Notes: a model not told the origin generated them from the letters alone. A stretch of 8,117 nucleotides of DNA from Oscillospiraceae bacterium (GCA_028694405.1 JAQUTM010000100.1:1-8117), one strand, 5' to 3'; shown: positions 1-6,376, counted from the stretch's first letter. Numbers and translations: made by a program.

Positions 1-794
1 TACCTGCCTGCCAAAGCATTGTAAAAAAGGCGATTGTAGAGCGTTTGCGCAAAGGACATCATACTTCTTATTTGCCTGAGGACGGTAAGCTGTACAAAGT
101 ACGCTTTTCTATTAGAAAAGATGTAGTAGAAGTGATGCTGGACACCAGCGGAGACGGCCTGCACAAACGCGGATACCGCCGCAACAGCATGGAGGCTCCC
201 ATTAAAGAAACCTTAGCGGCAACCATTATAGACCTTGGGCGTATTTACTACGACACCTTGGCACAGGACCCCTTTTGCGGCAGTGGTACGTTGATGATTG
301 AGGCTGCAATGAAAGCTATGAATATGGCACCTGGGTTAAAGCGTAAGTTTATTGCAGAGCATTATAGCTTTATTTCGCAAAATGTGTGGCAGCAGCAGCG
401 CCAAAAGGCATTGGACGAAATACGCCGTGACTGTACCTTTGAAGGTATAGGCTTTGATATTGACCCCGCTGCAATAGAGCTTGCAAAACGAAACGCTCAG
501 CTTGCAGGGGTAGAAAAGCACTGCAAGTTTTTTCAGGCAGATGTAAAAGATTTTATGCCCGCAGCCAAAAGTATGATATTTACAAACCCCCCTTACGGCG
601 AGCGTTTGGGAAGTTTAGGTGAAGCTGCTGCATTAGAAAAAGTATTGGGCGAGCGTTTGCGCGAAAACCCGGTACGCAGCAGCTACATTATTACAGCAGA
701 CATGGAGTTTGAGCATAATTTTGGCACCAAAGCAAAACGCAGACGCAAGCTGTATAACGGCATGATACCATGCCAAGTATATATGTATTTTTAA
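1..794 (+). CDS. 23S rRNA guanine-N2 methyltransferase, RlmL/YpsC-like (5' partial)
   Basis: This is the C-terminal two-thirds of a THUMP-domain class I SAM-dependent RNA methyltransferase, a family that makes m2G in 23S rRNA. The open frame runs in from the left edge (first full codon at 3) and already reads PACQSIVKKAIVERL, a stretch conserved in the middle of YpsC/RlmL proteins. The true start and the N-terminal THUMP domain therefore lie outside the window, and the in-frame TTG at 45 is internal. The segment LHKRGYR, then PIKETLAA, then the SAM-binding motif DPFCGSGT (267-290) appear in family order. The catalytic NPPYGERLG motif starts at 585; NPPY is the motif IV signature of N2-guanine or N6-adenine methylation. 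The protein ends in the usual KRRRKLYNGMI region. About 264 residues are visible of a family length near 380. The exact rRNA position modified cannot be read from sequence. A terminator follows, so this is the last gene of its transcript. Confidence 0.93.
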   Translation, partial: PACQSIVKKAIVERLRKGHHTSYLPEDGKLYKVRFSIRKDVVEVMLDTSGDGLHKRGYRRNSMEAPIKETLAATIIDLGRIYYDTLAQDPFCGSGTLMIEAAMKAMNMAPGLKRKFIAEHYSFISQNVWQQQRQKALDEIRRDCTFEGIGFDIDPAAIELAKRNAQLAGVEKHCKFFQADVKDFMPAAKSMIFTNPPYGERLGSLGEAAALEKVLGERLRENPVRSSYIITADMEFEHNFGTKAKRRRKLYNGMIPCQVYMYF

Positions 795-805
795 AATAAA
801 ACTGT

Positions 806-834
806 AAGTTGGCAGAAAAGAAGTTGGCAGAAAA
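806..834. repeat. 15-bp tandem duplication
   Basis: The 14-base word AAGTTGGCAGAAAA occurs at 806-819 and again at 821-834, a perfect tandem repeat with a 15-base period. It lies in the 3' untranslated region between the methyltransferase stop codon and its terminator. It looks like a simple slippage duplication with no evident function. Confidence 0.7.
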
Positions 835-850
835 TTTATAAAAGTGTAAT

Positions 851-894
851 AAAGCGGCGATAAGCTCTCCTTTACGGGGGGTTATCGCTGTTTT
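851..894 (+). terminator. Intrinsic terminator of the rRNA methyltransferase gene
   Basis: AAAGCGGCGATAA (851-863) pairs over its full length with TTATCGCTGTTTT (882-894), with two G-U pairs. Inside it, CTCTCC can pair with GGGGGG around a TTTAC loop. The outer 3' arm ends in a U-rich run (UGUUUU), as expected of a rho-independent terminator. It lies 57 bases after the stop codon. Confidence 0.85.
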
Positions 895-946
895 ACTGTA
901 GGGCAAAGCGTTAGAAAAATTTAAATCCGGAAGAAAAGCACCAGCT

Positions 947-1018
947 TATCTTTCTTTTAAGAACTTTATAGTAAGCTGTGTTTAAGTTTTAATCCACAGC
1001 TGCTTAAAAGTGAAAATA
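947..1018. repeat. Large imperfect inverted repeat upstream of uppP
   Basis: Two nested perfect arms can fold together. CTTTTAAG (954-961) matches CTTAAAAG (1003-1010), and inside it AGCTGTG (974-980) matches CACAGCT (995-1001) around a 14-base A/T-rich loop. Short flanking matches (TTT with AAA, TAT with ATA) could extend the outer arm to 947 and 1018. No U tract follows, so it is not an ordinary terminator. It may be a structured leader of the uppP mRNA or a protein-binding region. I cannot place a convincing uppP promoter: TATAGT at 967-972 is a possible -10 but has no good -35. Confidence 0.5.
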
Positions 1019-1056
1019 AATTGTGTTACCTTACGCATAAGCTTTATTAGTTAACA

Positions 1057-1062
1057 AAGGAG
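1057..1062 (+). promoter_or_regulatory. uppP ribosome binding site (decides the start)
   Basis: AAGGAG is a strong Shine-Dalgarno sequence. Its spacing is ten bases to ATG 1073 and one base to ATG 1064, which favours the downstream start for uppP. Confidence 0.75.
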
Positions 1063-1072
1063 AATGGGAAAA

Positions 1073-1906
1073 ATGCAGTTAAGCTTTATGGAAATTTTAA
1101 AGGTCATTTTTTTAGGCGTAGTAGAAGGCATTACCGAGTGGCTGCCTATAAGCAGTACGGGACATATGCTGTTGGTAGATGAATTTTTGCGTTTAAATGC
1201 AAGCGATGCGTTTAAAGAGATGTTTTTTGTGGTAATTCAGCTGGGCGCTATTTTAGCGGTGGTGCTGTTGTTTTGGAATAAAATGTTTCCGTTTCAGTGG
1301 AAAGATAAAACACAGCCTGTTATAAAAAAAGAGACATTTTCTCTGTGGCTTAAGGTAGTGGTGGCGTGTGTTCCCGGCGCTGTTGTAACCTTGCTGTTTG
1401 ATGACTACATTGAAGCTCATCTGCACACACCCGTTGTAATTGCCAATGCCTTAATTGTTTACGGTGTAGCCTTTATTTTGATTGAAAGCTGGAACAAAAA
1501 ACGTACGCCTAAGGTTAAAAATTTAACCGACATTACTTATACAACCGCGCTTATTATCGGCTTGTTTCAGGTGCTCTCCATTATTCCGGGTACTTCGCGC
1601 TCGGGCGCAACCATTATTGGCGCTTTAATTATCGGCGTTTCCCGTGTGGCAGCCGCCGAGTTTACGTTCTTTTTAGCCGTTCCTGTTATGTTTGGGTTAA
1701 GCGCCATAAAAATAATTAAGTTTGGTTTTGCCTTTACAGGCGCAGAGATGCTGATACTTGTAATTGGTATGATTGTTGCATTTGCAGTATCGGTAGCCGT
1801 AATTAAATTTTTAATGAGCTTTATTAAAAAGCATGACTTTAAGGCTTTTGGCTGGTATCGCATAGTGCTGGGTATTATTGTGTTACTGTATTTTACTTTT
1901 GCATAA
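1073..1906 (+). CDS. uppP: Undecaprenyl-diphosphate phosphatase UppP (BacA)
   Basis: This is an integral membrane enzyme that dephosphorylates undecaprenyl diphosphate to the monophosphate, recycling the lipid carrier for peptidoglycan and other wall polymers. High expression of the family gives bacitracin resistance. The first conserved motif, GVVEGITEWLPISSTGHM, supplies Glu18, Glu22 and Ser28, matching E. coli Glu17, Glu21 and Ser27. The second motif, PGTSRSG (residues 172-178), supplies Arg176, matching E. coli Arg174. About seven to eight hydrophobic segments span the 277 residues, a normal length. I chose ATG 1073 over the in-frame ATG at 1064 because the Shine-Dalgarno AAGGAG (1057-1062) is only one base from 1064 but ten from 1073, and homologues begin with a similar short M-x-x-x-F sequence. 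Starting at 1064 would add three residues (MGK). The gene stands alone between two terminators and faces a convergent neighbour. Confidence 0.96.
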   Translation: MQLSFMEILKVIFLGVVEGITEWLPISSTGHMLLVDEFLRLNASDAFKEMFFVVIQLGAILAVVLLFWNKMFPFQWKDKTQPVIKKETFSLWLKVVVACVPGAVVTLLFDDYIEAHLHTPVVIANALIVYGVAFILIESWNKKRTPKVKNLTDITYTTALIIGLFQVLSIIPGTSRSGATIIGALIIGVSRVAAAEFTFFLAVPVMFGLSAIKIIKFGFAFTGAEMLILVIGMIVAFAVSVAVIKFLMSFIKKHDFKAFGWYRIVLGIIVLLYFTFA

Positions 1907-1922
1907 ATAATTTTTATATAAT

Positions 1923-1967
1923 AAAGGCACCCTTGCTGTTTGTAAAAGCAAGGGTGCCTTTGCTGTT
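1923..1967. terminator. Bidirectional intrinsic terminator between uppP and the radical SAM gene
   Basis: AAAGGCACCCTTGCT (1923-1937) and AGCAAGGGTGCCTTT (1947-1961) are perfect 15-base inverted copies around a nine-base loop. On the plus strand the stem is followed by TGCTGTTTT, and on the minus strand by the AT-rich ATTATATAAA. It sits between the uppP stop (1904-1906) and the stop of the convergent gene (1968-1970), so it can end both transcripts. Confidence 0.92.
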
Positions 1968-2885
1968 TTATGGTGTCTTAGCAGATGGATAACATACTCC
2001 CTCCAGATTAAAGGGCGGCGTGTATTCCTCTTTGGCACTGCTGCGGTCTTGATAAAAGCCCTGTTCAAAACCCAAAGTCAGGGCAAAATCCACCACTTTG
2101 TTGTATTCGTAGGTGCTAATGCGGCGGTTTATAGGCGGCATTTGTAAAGCCTTGTGTGCGGGGGTATATTGGCTCATCAAGCTTAGACAGATAGTTTGAG
2201 GGTCAATTTCCTCTTTTAAGGCTTGCAGTAAACGCAAACTGTCTTTACTTTGCCCCGGCAAAACCAAATGCCGGATAATAACACCTTTTTGAAGAATGCC
2301 GTTACCGTCAAATACAGGCGCTCCCGTTTGTGTAGTCATTTGCTTTATCGCGGCTAAAGCAGTACAAAAATAATTTGTGGCGGCACTGTATTTTATAGCT
2401 AAATCGTCACTGTAATATTTTAAATCCGGTATAAAAATATCTACATAATTTTTCAAAGCTTTTATACCGGCTATGGTCTCGTATCCGCCGCAGTTATATG
2501 CCACAGGAATGTGTAATCCGCCGCGTACGCTGTTTAGCGCTTCTATAATATAAGGCTGCCAAGGCGTGGGGGTAACTAAATTTATGTTGTGGGCGCCTTG
2601 CGCTTGTAGTTCTAAAAATATATCCCCAAGCCGCTGTGTAGTAATTTCTGCGCCAAAGCCACCGTCACTTATTTTGCTGTTTTGGCAAAAGGCACAGCGC
2701 AGATTGCAGTGGCTGAAAAAAACCGTTCCGCTTCCGTTTGTGCCGCTCACACACGGCTCTTCCCAAAAATGCAGTGTGGCACGCGCAACTTTTAAAGCTG
2801 CACCCGCACCGCAAAACCCAGGCTGTATCCGGCGGTTTACATGGCACATACGCGGGCATAAGGTGCAGTTTTCTAAGGTAGACAT
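1968..2885 (-). CDS. Radical SAM protein of the PflX (COG1313) family
   Basis: This 305-residue protein is a full-length member of the PflX group of radical SAM iron-sulfur proteins, whose reaction is unknown. The radical SAM signature CxxxCxxC is Cys60, Cys64 and Cys67 in CNLRCAFC (nucleotides 2685-2708), which binds the 4Fe-4S cluster that cleaves S-adenosylmethionine. A second cysteine set, C7-x2-C10-x3-C14-x10-C25, lies at the N terminus in CTLCPRMC and GFCG, typical of the family and suggesting an extra metal site. Family blocks follow in order: LKVARATLHFWEEPCVSGT, GSGTVFFSHCNLRC, QGAHNINLVTPT, VDIFIPDLKYYSDDLA, RHLVLPGQ and SLMSQYTPA. ATG 2883-2885 is preceded on the minus strand by AGGAGT (complement of 2891-2896) at good spacing. 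The similarity to pyruvate formate-lyase activase is at superfamily level only; the true PflA is usually next to pflB and is not seen here. The protein is cytoplasmic and expected to be oxygen-sensitive. Confidence 0.92.
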   Translation of the reverse strand: MSTLENCTLCPRMCHVNRRIQPGFCGAGAALKVARATLHFWEEPCVSGTNGSGTVFFSHCNLRCAFCQNSKISDGGFGAEITTQRLGDIFLELQAQGAHNINLVTPTPWQPYIIEALNSVRGGLHIPVAYNCGGYETIAGIKALKNYVDIFIPDLKYYSDDLAIKYSAATNYFCTALAAIKQMTTQTGAPVFDGNGILQKGVIIRHLVLPGQSKDSLRLLQALKEEIDPQTICLSLMSQYTPAHKALQMPPINRRISTYEYNKVVDFALTLGFEQGFYQDRSSAKEEYTPPFNLEGVCYPSAKTP

Positions 2886-2897
2886 AGGGTACTCCTG

Positions 2898-2943
2898 TTT
2901 TGTATTTGTTTTTTGCTATTGTACCATACTATTTTGTATTTGT
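2898..2943. repeat. 12-bp direct repeat flanking the minus-strand -10
   Basis: TTTTGTATTTGT occurs at 2898-2909 and again at 2932-2943, 34 bases apart. The two copies bracket the candidate -10 of the radical SAM gene, and the second overlaps the extended -10 of the distal fbp promoter. It could be a paired regulator site or chance in T-rich DNA. Confidence 0.45.
2918..2923 (-). promoter_or_regulatory. Candidate extended -10 promoter of the radical SAM gene
   Basis: On the minus strand the sequence reads TGGTACAAT, an extended -10 (TG, one base, TACAAT). No clear -35 lies at 16-18 bases. Transcription would begin near 2910, leaving a leader of about 25 bases that includes the AGGAGT ribosome binding site. 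Confidence 0.5.
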
Positions 2944-2951
2944 GTTATAAT
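2943..2951 (+). promoter_or_regulatory. Distal extended -10 promoter toward fbp
   Basis: TGTTATAAT is a perfect extended -10 element (TG, one base, TATAAT) reading toward fbp, 147 bases before its ATG. No good -35 is visible; TTGTAC at 2919-2924 is 21 bases away, too far. Its surrounding word TGTG(T/C)TATAATAAA recurs at the proximal promoter 74 bases downstream. Confidence 0.5.
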
Positions 2952-2959
2952 AAACCGGT

Positions 2960-2982
2960 CACAACATTAAAAATGTGTTGTG
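2960..2982 (+). other. Small inverted repeat between the two fbp promoters
   Basis: CACAACA (2960-2966) and TGTTGTG (2976-2982) are perfect seven-base inverted copies with a nine-base A-rich loop. The repeat lies just downstream of the start expected from the distal promoter, so it could be an operator or a hairpin at the beginning of the longer transcript. No U tract follows at once. Confidence 0.4.
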
Positions 2983-2997
2983 TTTGCAGATTGCAAC

Positions 2998-3025
2998 TTG
3001 CTAACAAGTGTTTTTGTGCTATAAT
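2998..3025 (+). promoter_or_regulatory. Proximal fbp promoter
   Basis: TTGCTA (2998-3003) is followed after 16 bases by TATAAT (3020-3025), with TG at 3017-3018 making it also an extended -10. This is a strong sigma-A-type promoter. Transcription should start near 3032, giving a leader of about 65 bases before the fbp ATG. The short palindrome ACTTG-CTAA-CAAGT (2996-3009) overlaps the -35, and TATGT-A-ACATA (3036-3046) lies just past the expected start; both could be operator sites. Confidence 0.7.
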
Positions 3026-3097
3026 AAAGTTTAGCTATGTAACATAACTCTATACCAATGCAACTATTGTATATATTTTAACAGTAGGAGGAACGTC

Positions 3098-5077
3098 ATG
3101 ATACAAGATACAGTGACGATTAAAGAAAATTTAAAATACTTACAGCTTTTGGCAAGAGACTATCCCAGTATTGCCGAGGCAAGCAGCGAAATTATTAACC
3201 TAGAGGCCCAGCTGAAGCTGCCCAAGGGCACCGAGCATTTTATGAGCGATATTCATGGGGAGCATGAGGCGTTTACCCATATTTTAAACAATGCCAGCGG
3301 CGTTATAAAAGAAAAAGTAGACACGGTGCTGGGCAAAACCGTCCCTGCCGCCGAGCGCGCAAGCTTTGCCACTCTTATTTATTATCCCGCCCAAAAACTG
3401 CGACAAATACGCAACTCGGGTGTTGATATGATGGAGTGGTATCGCATTGCCCTGTACCGCTTAATTGATGTATGCCGTCTGGTTGCCAGTAAAAATACCC
3501 GTCGTTTTGTGCGCCAAAGCCTACCGGAGGGGTTTGAATACATTATAGATGAGCTGCTGCATGCCCATTTTGAGGACCACAGCAAAGAGATGTATTATGA
3601 CCGTATTGTAAGCGCTATAATTGATACAGGCCGTGCAGACGCCTTTATTGAGGCGCTGAGCGAACTAATTAAAAAGCTGGCGGTTTGCAAGCTGCATATT
3701 GTGGGCGATATTTTTGACCGCGGCAAGCGTCCTGATATTATTATGGATATGCTGATGAGCCACCATGCAGTAGATATCCAGTGGGGCAATCATGATGTGC
3801 TATGGATGGGTGCGGCGTCTGGCAGTGCCAGCTGTATTGCCAATGTGATTAACAACAGTTTAAGCTATGATAACTTAGAGGCGCTGGAGGACGCGTATGG
3901 AATTAACTTGCGCCCTTTGGCACAATTTGCAGATGAAATTTATAAAAACAGTAACGTAGACAACTTTATGCCTAAAAACATAGAGGACGGTGCCTATGAT
4001 TTAAAAAGCATGAAACGTGTAGCCCGTATGCACAAAGCCATTGCCATTATCTTGTTTAAAGTAGAATGTGGCATTGTTAACCGTAATCCGGATTTTGACT
4101 TGGAAGACCGTAAATTGTTGGAAAAGATAGATTTTGAGAGCGGCACTGTTACCATTAACGGCAAAGCATACCCTGTTAAGGACATTGATTTTCCCACAGT
4201 AGATCCCAAAAACCCAAGCGCTCTCACACAAGAGGAGAGTCAGGTAATTGAAAAGCTGCGTCTTAATTTTATGCAGAGCGAACGTCTTGCCATACATATC
4301 CGCTTTTTATACAGCAAAGGCAGTATGTATCGCATCGAAAACGGCAATCTTTTATTTCATGGGGCTGTACCGCTTAATGACGTGGGCAATTTTGCAAAGG
4401 TGACTTTTGACGGCGTAGAATATAGCGGGCGCCGTTTGATGGACTACTGCGAGCGCATGGCAAGACAAGGTTACTTTGCGGCAGAGGGTACGCCTCAGCG
4501 CAAGCGCGGGCAAGACTTTTTGTGGTATTTATGGTGCGGCAAAAACAGTCCTTTGTTTGGGCGCAGCAAAATGACAACCTTTGAGCATTTGCTGGTAGAG
4601 GATAAAACAACATGGGCAGAAGAGAAAAACCCTTATTACCGCTGTATTGACAGTGAGTATGTGGCACGGTTTATTTTAACCGAGTTTGGGCTGGACCCGG
4701 CTACCAGCCATATTGTAAACGGACATGTGCCGGTACGAGTGGCAGACGGCGAAAAGCCCATAAAAGCAGGCGGTCATTTGATTGTAATTGATGGCGGATT
4801 TTGTAAAGCGTATCATAAAAAAACAGGAATTGCAGGTTATACTTTGGTATATTCCAGCCGTGGGCTTTCTTTGCGCAGCCATGAGCCTTTTGAAAGTGTG
4901 CAGTGTGCCATTCAACAAAACAAAGATATTGCCAGTACGGTTGATGTGTTTGAAACGATGAAAAAACGTTTGCTTATAGAGGATACAGACGAGGGCCGTG
5001 CCCAGATGAATGACATACGAGAGTTAGAACAGCTTTTGGCAGCTTATCGGTTAGGTTTGATAAAAGAGCGCAAATAG
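3098..5077 (+). CDS. fbp: Fructose-1,6-bisphosphatase, class III
   Basis: The enzyme hydrolyses fructose 1,6-bisphosphate to fructose 6-phosphate and phosphate, the committed step of gluconeogenesis, in the cytoplasm. At 659 residues it is near the length of the B. subtilis class III enzyme (about 670). Its metallophosphoesterase motifs are all present: SDIHGE with Asp51 and His53, GDIFDRG at 203-209, GNHD at 230-233, NGHVPV at 541-546, and DGGFCKAY at 565-572. This fold uses a two-metal centre, and the B. subtilis homologue depends on Mn2+ and is activated by phosphoenolpyruvate. The start is supported by TAGGAGG (3085-3091) six bases upstream. The gene has its own promoter region shared divergently with the radical SAM gene. 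No terminator follows, so transcription may continue into the phosphatase gene 92 bases downstream. The sequence looks intact and ordinary. Confidence 0.97.
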   Translation: MIQDTVTIKENLKYLQLLARDYPSIAEASSEIINLEAQLKLPKGTEHFMSDIHGEHEAFTHILNNASGVIKEKVDTVLGKTVPAAERASFATLIYYPAQKLRQIRNSGVDMMEWYRIALYRLIDVCRLVASKNTRRFVRQSLPEGFEYIIDELLHAHFEDHSKEMYYDRIVSAIIDTGRADAFIEALSELIKKLAVCKLHIVGDIFDRGKRPDIIMDMLMSHHAVDIQWGNHDVLWMGAASGSASCIANVINNSLSYDNLEALEDAYGINLRPLAQFADEIYKNSNVDNFMPKNIEDGAYDLKSMKRVARMHKAIAIILFKVECGIVNRNPDFDLEDRKLLEKIDFESGTVTINGKAYPVKDIDFPTVDPKNPSALTQEESQVIEKLRLNFMQSERLAIHIRFLYSKGSMYRIENGNLLFHGAVPLNDVGNFAKVTFDGVEYSGRRLMDYCERMARQGYFAAEGTPQRKRGQDFLWYLWCGKNSPLFGRSKMTTFEHLLVEDKTTWAEEKNPYYRCIDSEYVARFILTEFGLDPATSHIVNGHVPVRVADGEKPIKAGGHLIVIDGGFCKAYHKKTGIAGYTLVYSSRGLSLRSHEPFESVQCAIQQNKDIASTVDVFETMKKRLLIEDTDEGRAQMNDIRELEQLLAAYRLGLIKERK

Positions 5078-5090
5078 AGCGTATGTATAT

Positions 5091-5119
5091 TTTATAAACG
5101 TAAATTGGGTATGTATAAA
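5091..5119 (+). promoter_or_regulatory. Weak candidate promoter before the phosphatase gene
   Basis: TTTATA (5091-5096) and TATAAA (5114-5119) are separated by 17 bases, a sigma-A-like arrangement with a poor -35. The word GTATGTATA is also repeated at 5081-5089 and 5109-5117. The region is AT-rich, so chance is a real possibility. The alternative is read-through from fbp. Confidence 0.3.
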
Positions 5120-5169
5120 ACAGATGAAAAAATTTACTTAAAAGGTAAAAGCGAAAGAAGGAAAATAGC

Positions 5170-5970
5170 ATGGATAAAAAAGAAAGCTTGCAGAAGCGCT
5201 GCCTGACGTTTGAAAAGTGCGAAAATTTTAGACAACTGGGCGGCTATGTTACACAGGACGGCCGCAGGGTAAAATGGGGTAAGCTGTACCGCACAAGCCA
5301 CCTTATTTCTCTTACTGCACAAGAGCGGGTTATTGTGGCGGGCTTGGGAATCGATGCTATTTTAGATTTACGCAGCGACGAAGAAGTGGCACTTGCCCCC
5401 GACCCGTCGTTTGACGGTGTGCGCCGTATTGTAAAATCTGCCTTGGTTAACGTGGCGGGAGAGGACATCAGCTTTGATTTAGAAACCCTGTTTTTAGGAG
5501 GGGTAGATGCCTTTAAAAAGGTAGATGCCTATGTAAGCCAAGGTTATGTACGCATGCCCTTTGGAAACGAGGCATATCAAGCTATGTTTGACGAGCTTCG
5601 AAAAGGCAGCACACTGCTGTTTCACTGTACCGCCGGCAAAGACCGTACAGGCATTGCAGCAATGCTGATTTTGCTTACGTTAGATGTACCTTATCAAACT
5701 ATTTTAGACGATTTTATGCTGACGAATGTATGCCGCGCTCATATGGCACAGCAGTTTGCACAGCAGTATGCCACCCATGTTGCGCGTATCGGTGTTGTTG
5801 ACGGAGACGAATTATTTAGAGAGATTACAGGTGTGCGTGCGGAGAATTTAAAAATGGCATATGATGCTATTTTTGAAAAATATCCTTCTTTTGACGCTTT
5901 TTTACAAGCCGAATACGGTGTTACCGAAGCTGAAAGAGAGCAAATAAAGGATTTTTATCTGGAAAGTTAA
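5170..5970 (+). CDS. Protein-tyrosine/lipid phosphatase, Y_phosphatase3 family
   Basis: This 266-residue protein belongs to the bacterial tyrosine phosphatase family typified by M. tuberculosis PtpB and Listeria LipA. The N-terminal signature NFRQLGGY (residues 19-26) is followed by GKLYRTSHL and ILDLRSDEE, all family hallmarks. The catalytic loop HCTAGKDRTG starts at His152, with nucleophile Cys153 and Arg159; the lysine and aspartate inside it (GKD) mark the subgroup able to act on phosphoinositides as well as phosphoproteins. No signal peptide or membrane segment is visible, so it is probably cytoplasmic. Its substrate cannot be inferred. AAGGA at 5158-5162, seven bases before ATG, supports the start. 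It lies 92 bases after fbp with no terminator between, so co-transcription is plausible, but a functional link to fbp is unproven. Its stop codon lies in the loop of a hairpin. Confidence 0.92.
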   Translation: MDKKESLQKRCLTFEKCENFRQLGGYVTQDGRRVKWGKLYRTSHLISLTAQERVIVAGLGIDAILDLRSDEEVALAPDPSFDGVRRIVKSALVNVAGEDISFDLETLFLGGVDAFKKVDAYVSQGYVRMPFGNEAYQAMFDELRKGSTLLFHCTAGKDRTGIAAMLILLTLDVPYQTILDDFMLTNVCRAHMAQQFAQQYATHVARIGVVDGDELFREITGVRAENLKMAYDAIFEKYPSFDAFLQAEYGVTEAEREQIKDFYLES

Positions 5971-5981
5971 CCAGATAAAAA
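5952..5981. repeat. Hairpin enclosing the phosphatase stop codon
   Basis: TTTTTATCTGG (5952-5962) and CCAGATAAAAA (5971-5981) are perfect 11-base inverted copies. The eight-base loop AAAGTTAA ends with the TAA stop codon at 5968-5970. The left arm codes for the last residues of the protein. No U tract follows, so it is not a typical terminator; it may protect the mRNA 3' end or be incidental. Confidence 0.6.
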
Positions 5982-6038
5982 GAACAGCTAAAGTTGCACC
6001 GATTGTGGAATAATTGCAGTAAAATTTGATATATAAAT

Positions 6039-6072
6039 AAAAGCTTCTTGTATAAAAGAAGCTTTTTATTTT
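6039..6072 (+). terminator. Intrinsic terminator after the phosphatase gene
   Basis: AAAAGCTTCTT (6039-6049) pairs with AAGAAGCTTTT (6056-6066) around a six-base loop, followed by TATTTTG. The 11-base stem and U-rich end form a rho-independent terminator about 70 bases past the stop codon, closing the fbp-phosphatase region. Confidence 0.85.
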
Positions 6073-6376
6073 GCAAACATATGGGTTGCGGGTGTAAATG
6101 CTTTATAAAGAGTAAATACTAGGTGATGTGCAAAAAAGAAACCGAGAGCGCAATATCTGGTATTTAGGGTATTTTATTTGTAAAATTGTTGTATCAAGAA
6201 AAAGAGAGCCGAAAAAATAAATTTTGTATCTTTCCACAAAGTAAAAACCAAGGTTTGAAAAAATATGGTTACTATTATGGATAAAAAGAAAGATAAGCGT
6301 ATAAGCGCTATAAAAATTCACAGTTAATGTACAAAATGTATAACAAAACTTAAAAAATGAGCTTATTTTTACCAAG
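6073..6376. other. AT-rich non-coding stretch upstream of the pflB promoter
   Basis: I see no supportable gene in these roughly 300 bases. Short local repeats exist, such as ATAAGCG at 6293-6299 and 6301-6307 and the inverted AAACC-AA-GGTTT near 6244-6255, but no strong hairpin, terminator or convincing promoter. The open frames present are short, begin with poor start signals and have low-complexity F/Y/I/K-rich translations typical of AT-rich spacer. It could carry distant regulatory sites for pflB or a small RNA. Confidence 0.5.

Noticed and set aside
45..47. TTG as the start of the rRNA methyltransferase
   Set aside because: The frame is open to the window edge and the upstream residues match the family, so this codon is an internal leucine.
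2566..2970. Plus-strand 134-codon open frame opposite the radical SAM gene
   Set aside because: It is antisense to the conserved cysteine motifs and FWEEPC block of the radical SAM protein, and runs into the promoter region with no ribosome binding site that I can see.
2996..3015. Intrinsic terminator or attenuator ACTTG-CTAA-CAAGT followed by GTTTTT
   Set aside because: The stem is only five weak base pairs and overlaps the -35 of the proximal fbp promoter. It is better read as a possible operator.
6277..6327. 16-codon plus-strand open frame (MDKKKDKRISAIKIHS) upstream of pflB
   Set aside because: It has no Shine-Dalgarno sequence and lies upstream of the predicted pflB transcription start, so it would not act as a leader peptide. 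Its likeness to the start of the phosphatase gene (ATGGATAAAAA) does not extend further.
6103..6375. Minus-strand 90-codon open frame in the gap before pflB
   Set aside because: It starts at TTG with only a weak AAAGG upstream, and its translation is an F/Y/I/S-rich low-complexity string typical of AT-rich spacer. No recognisable motif.
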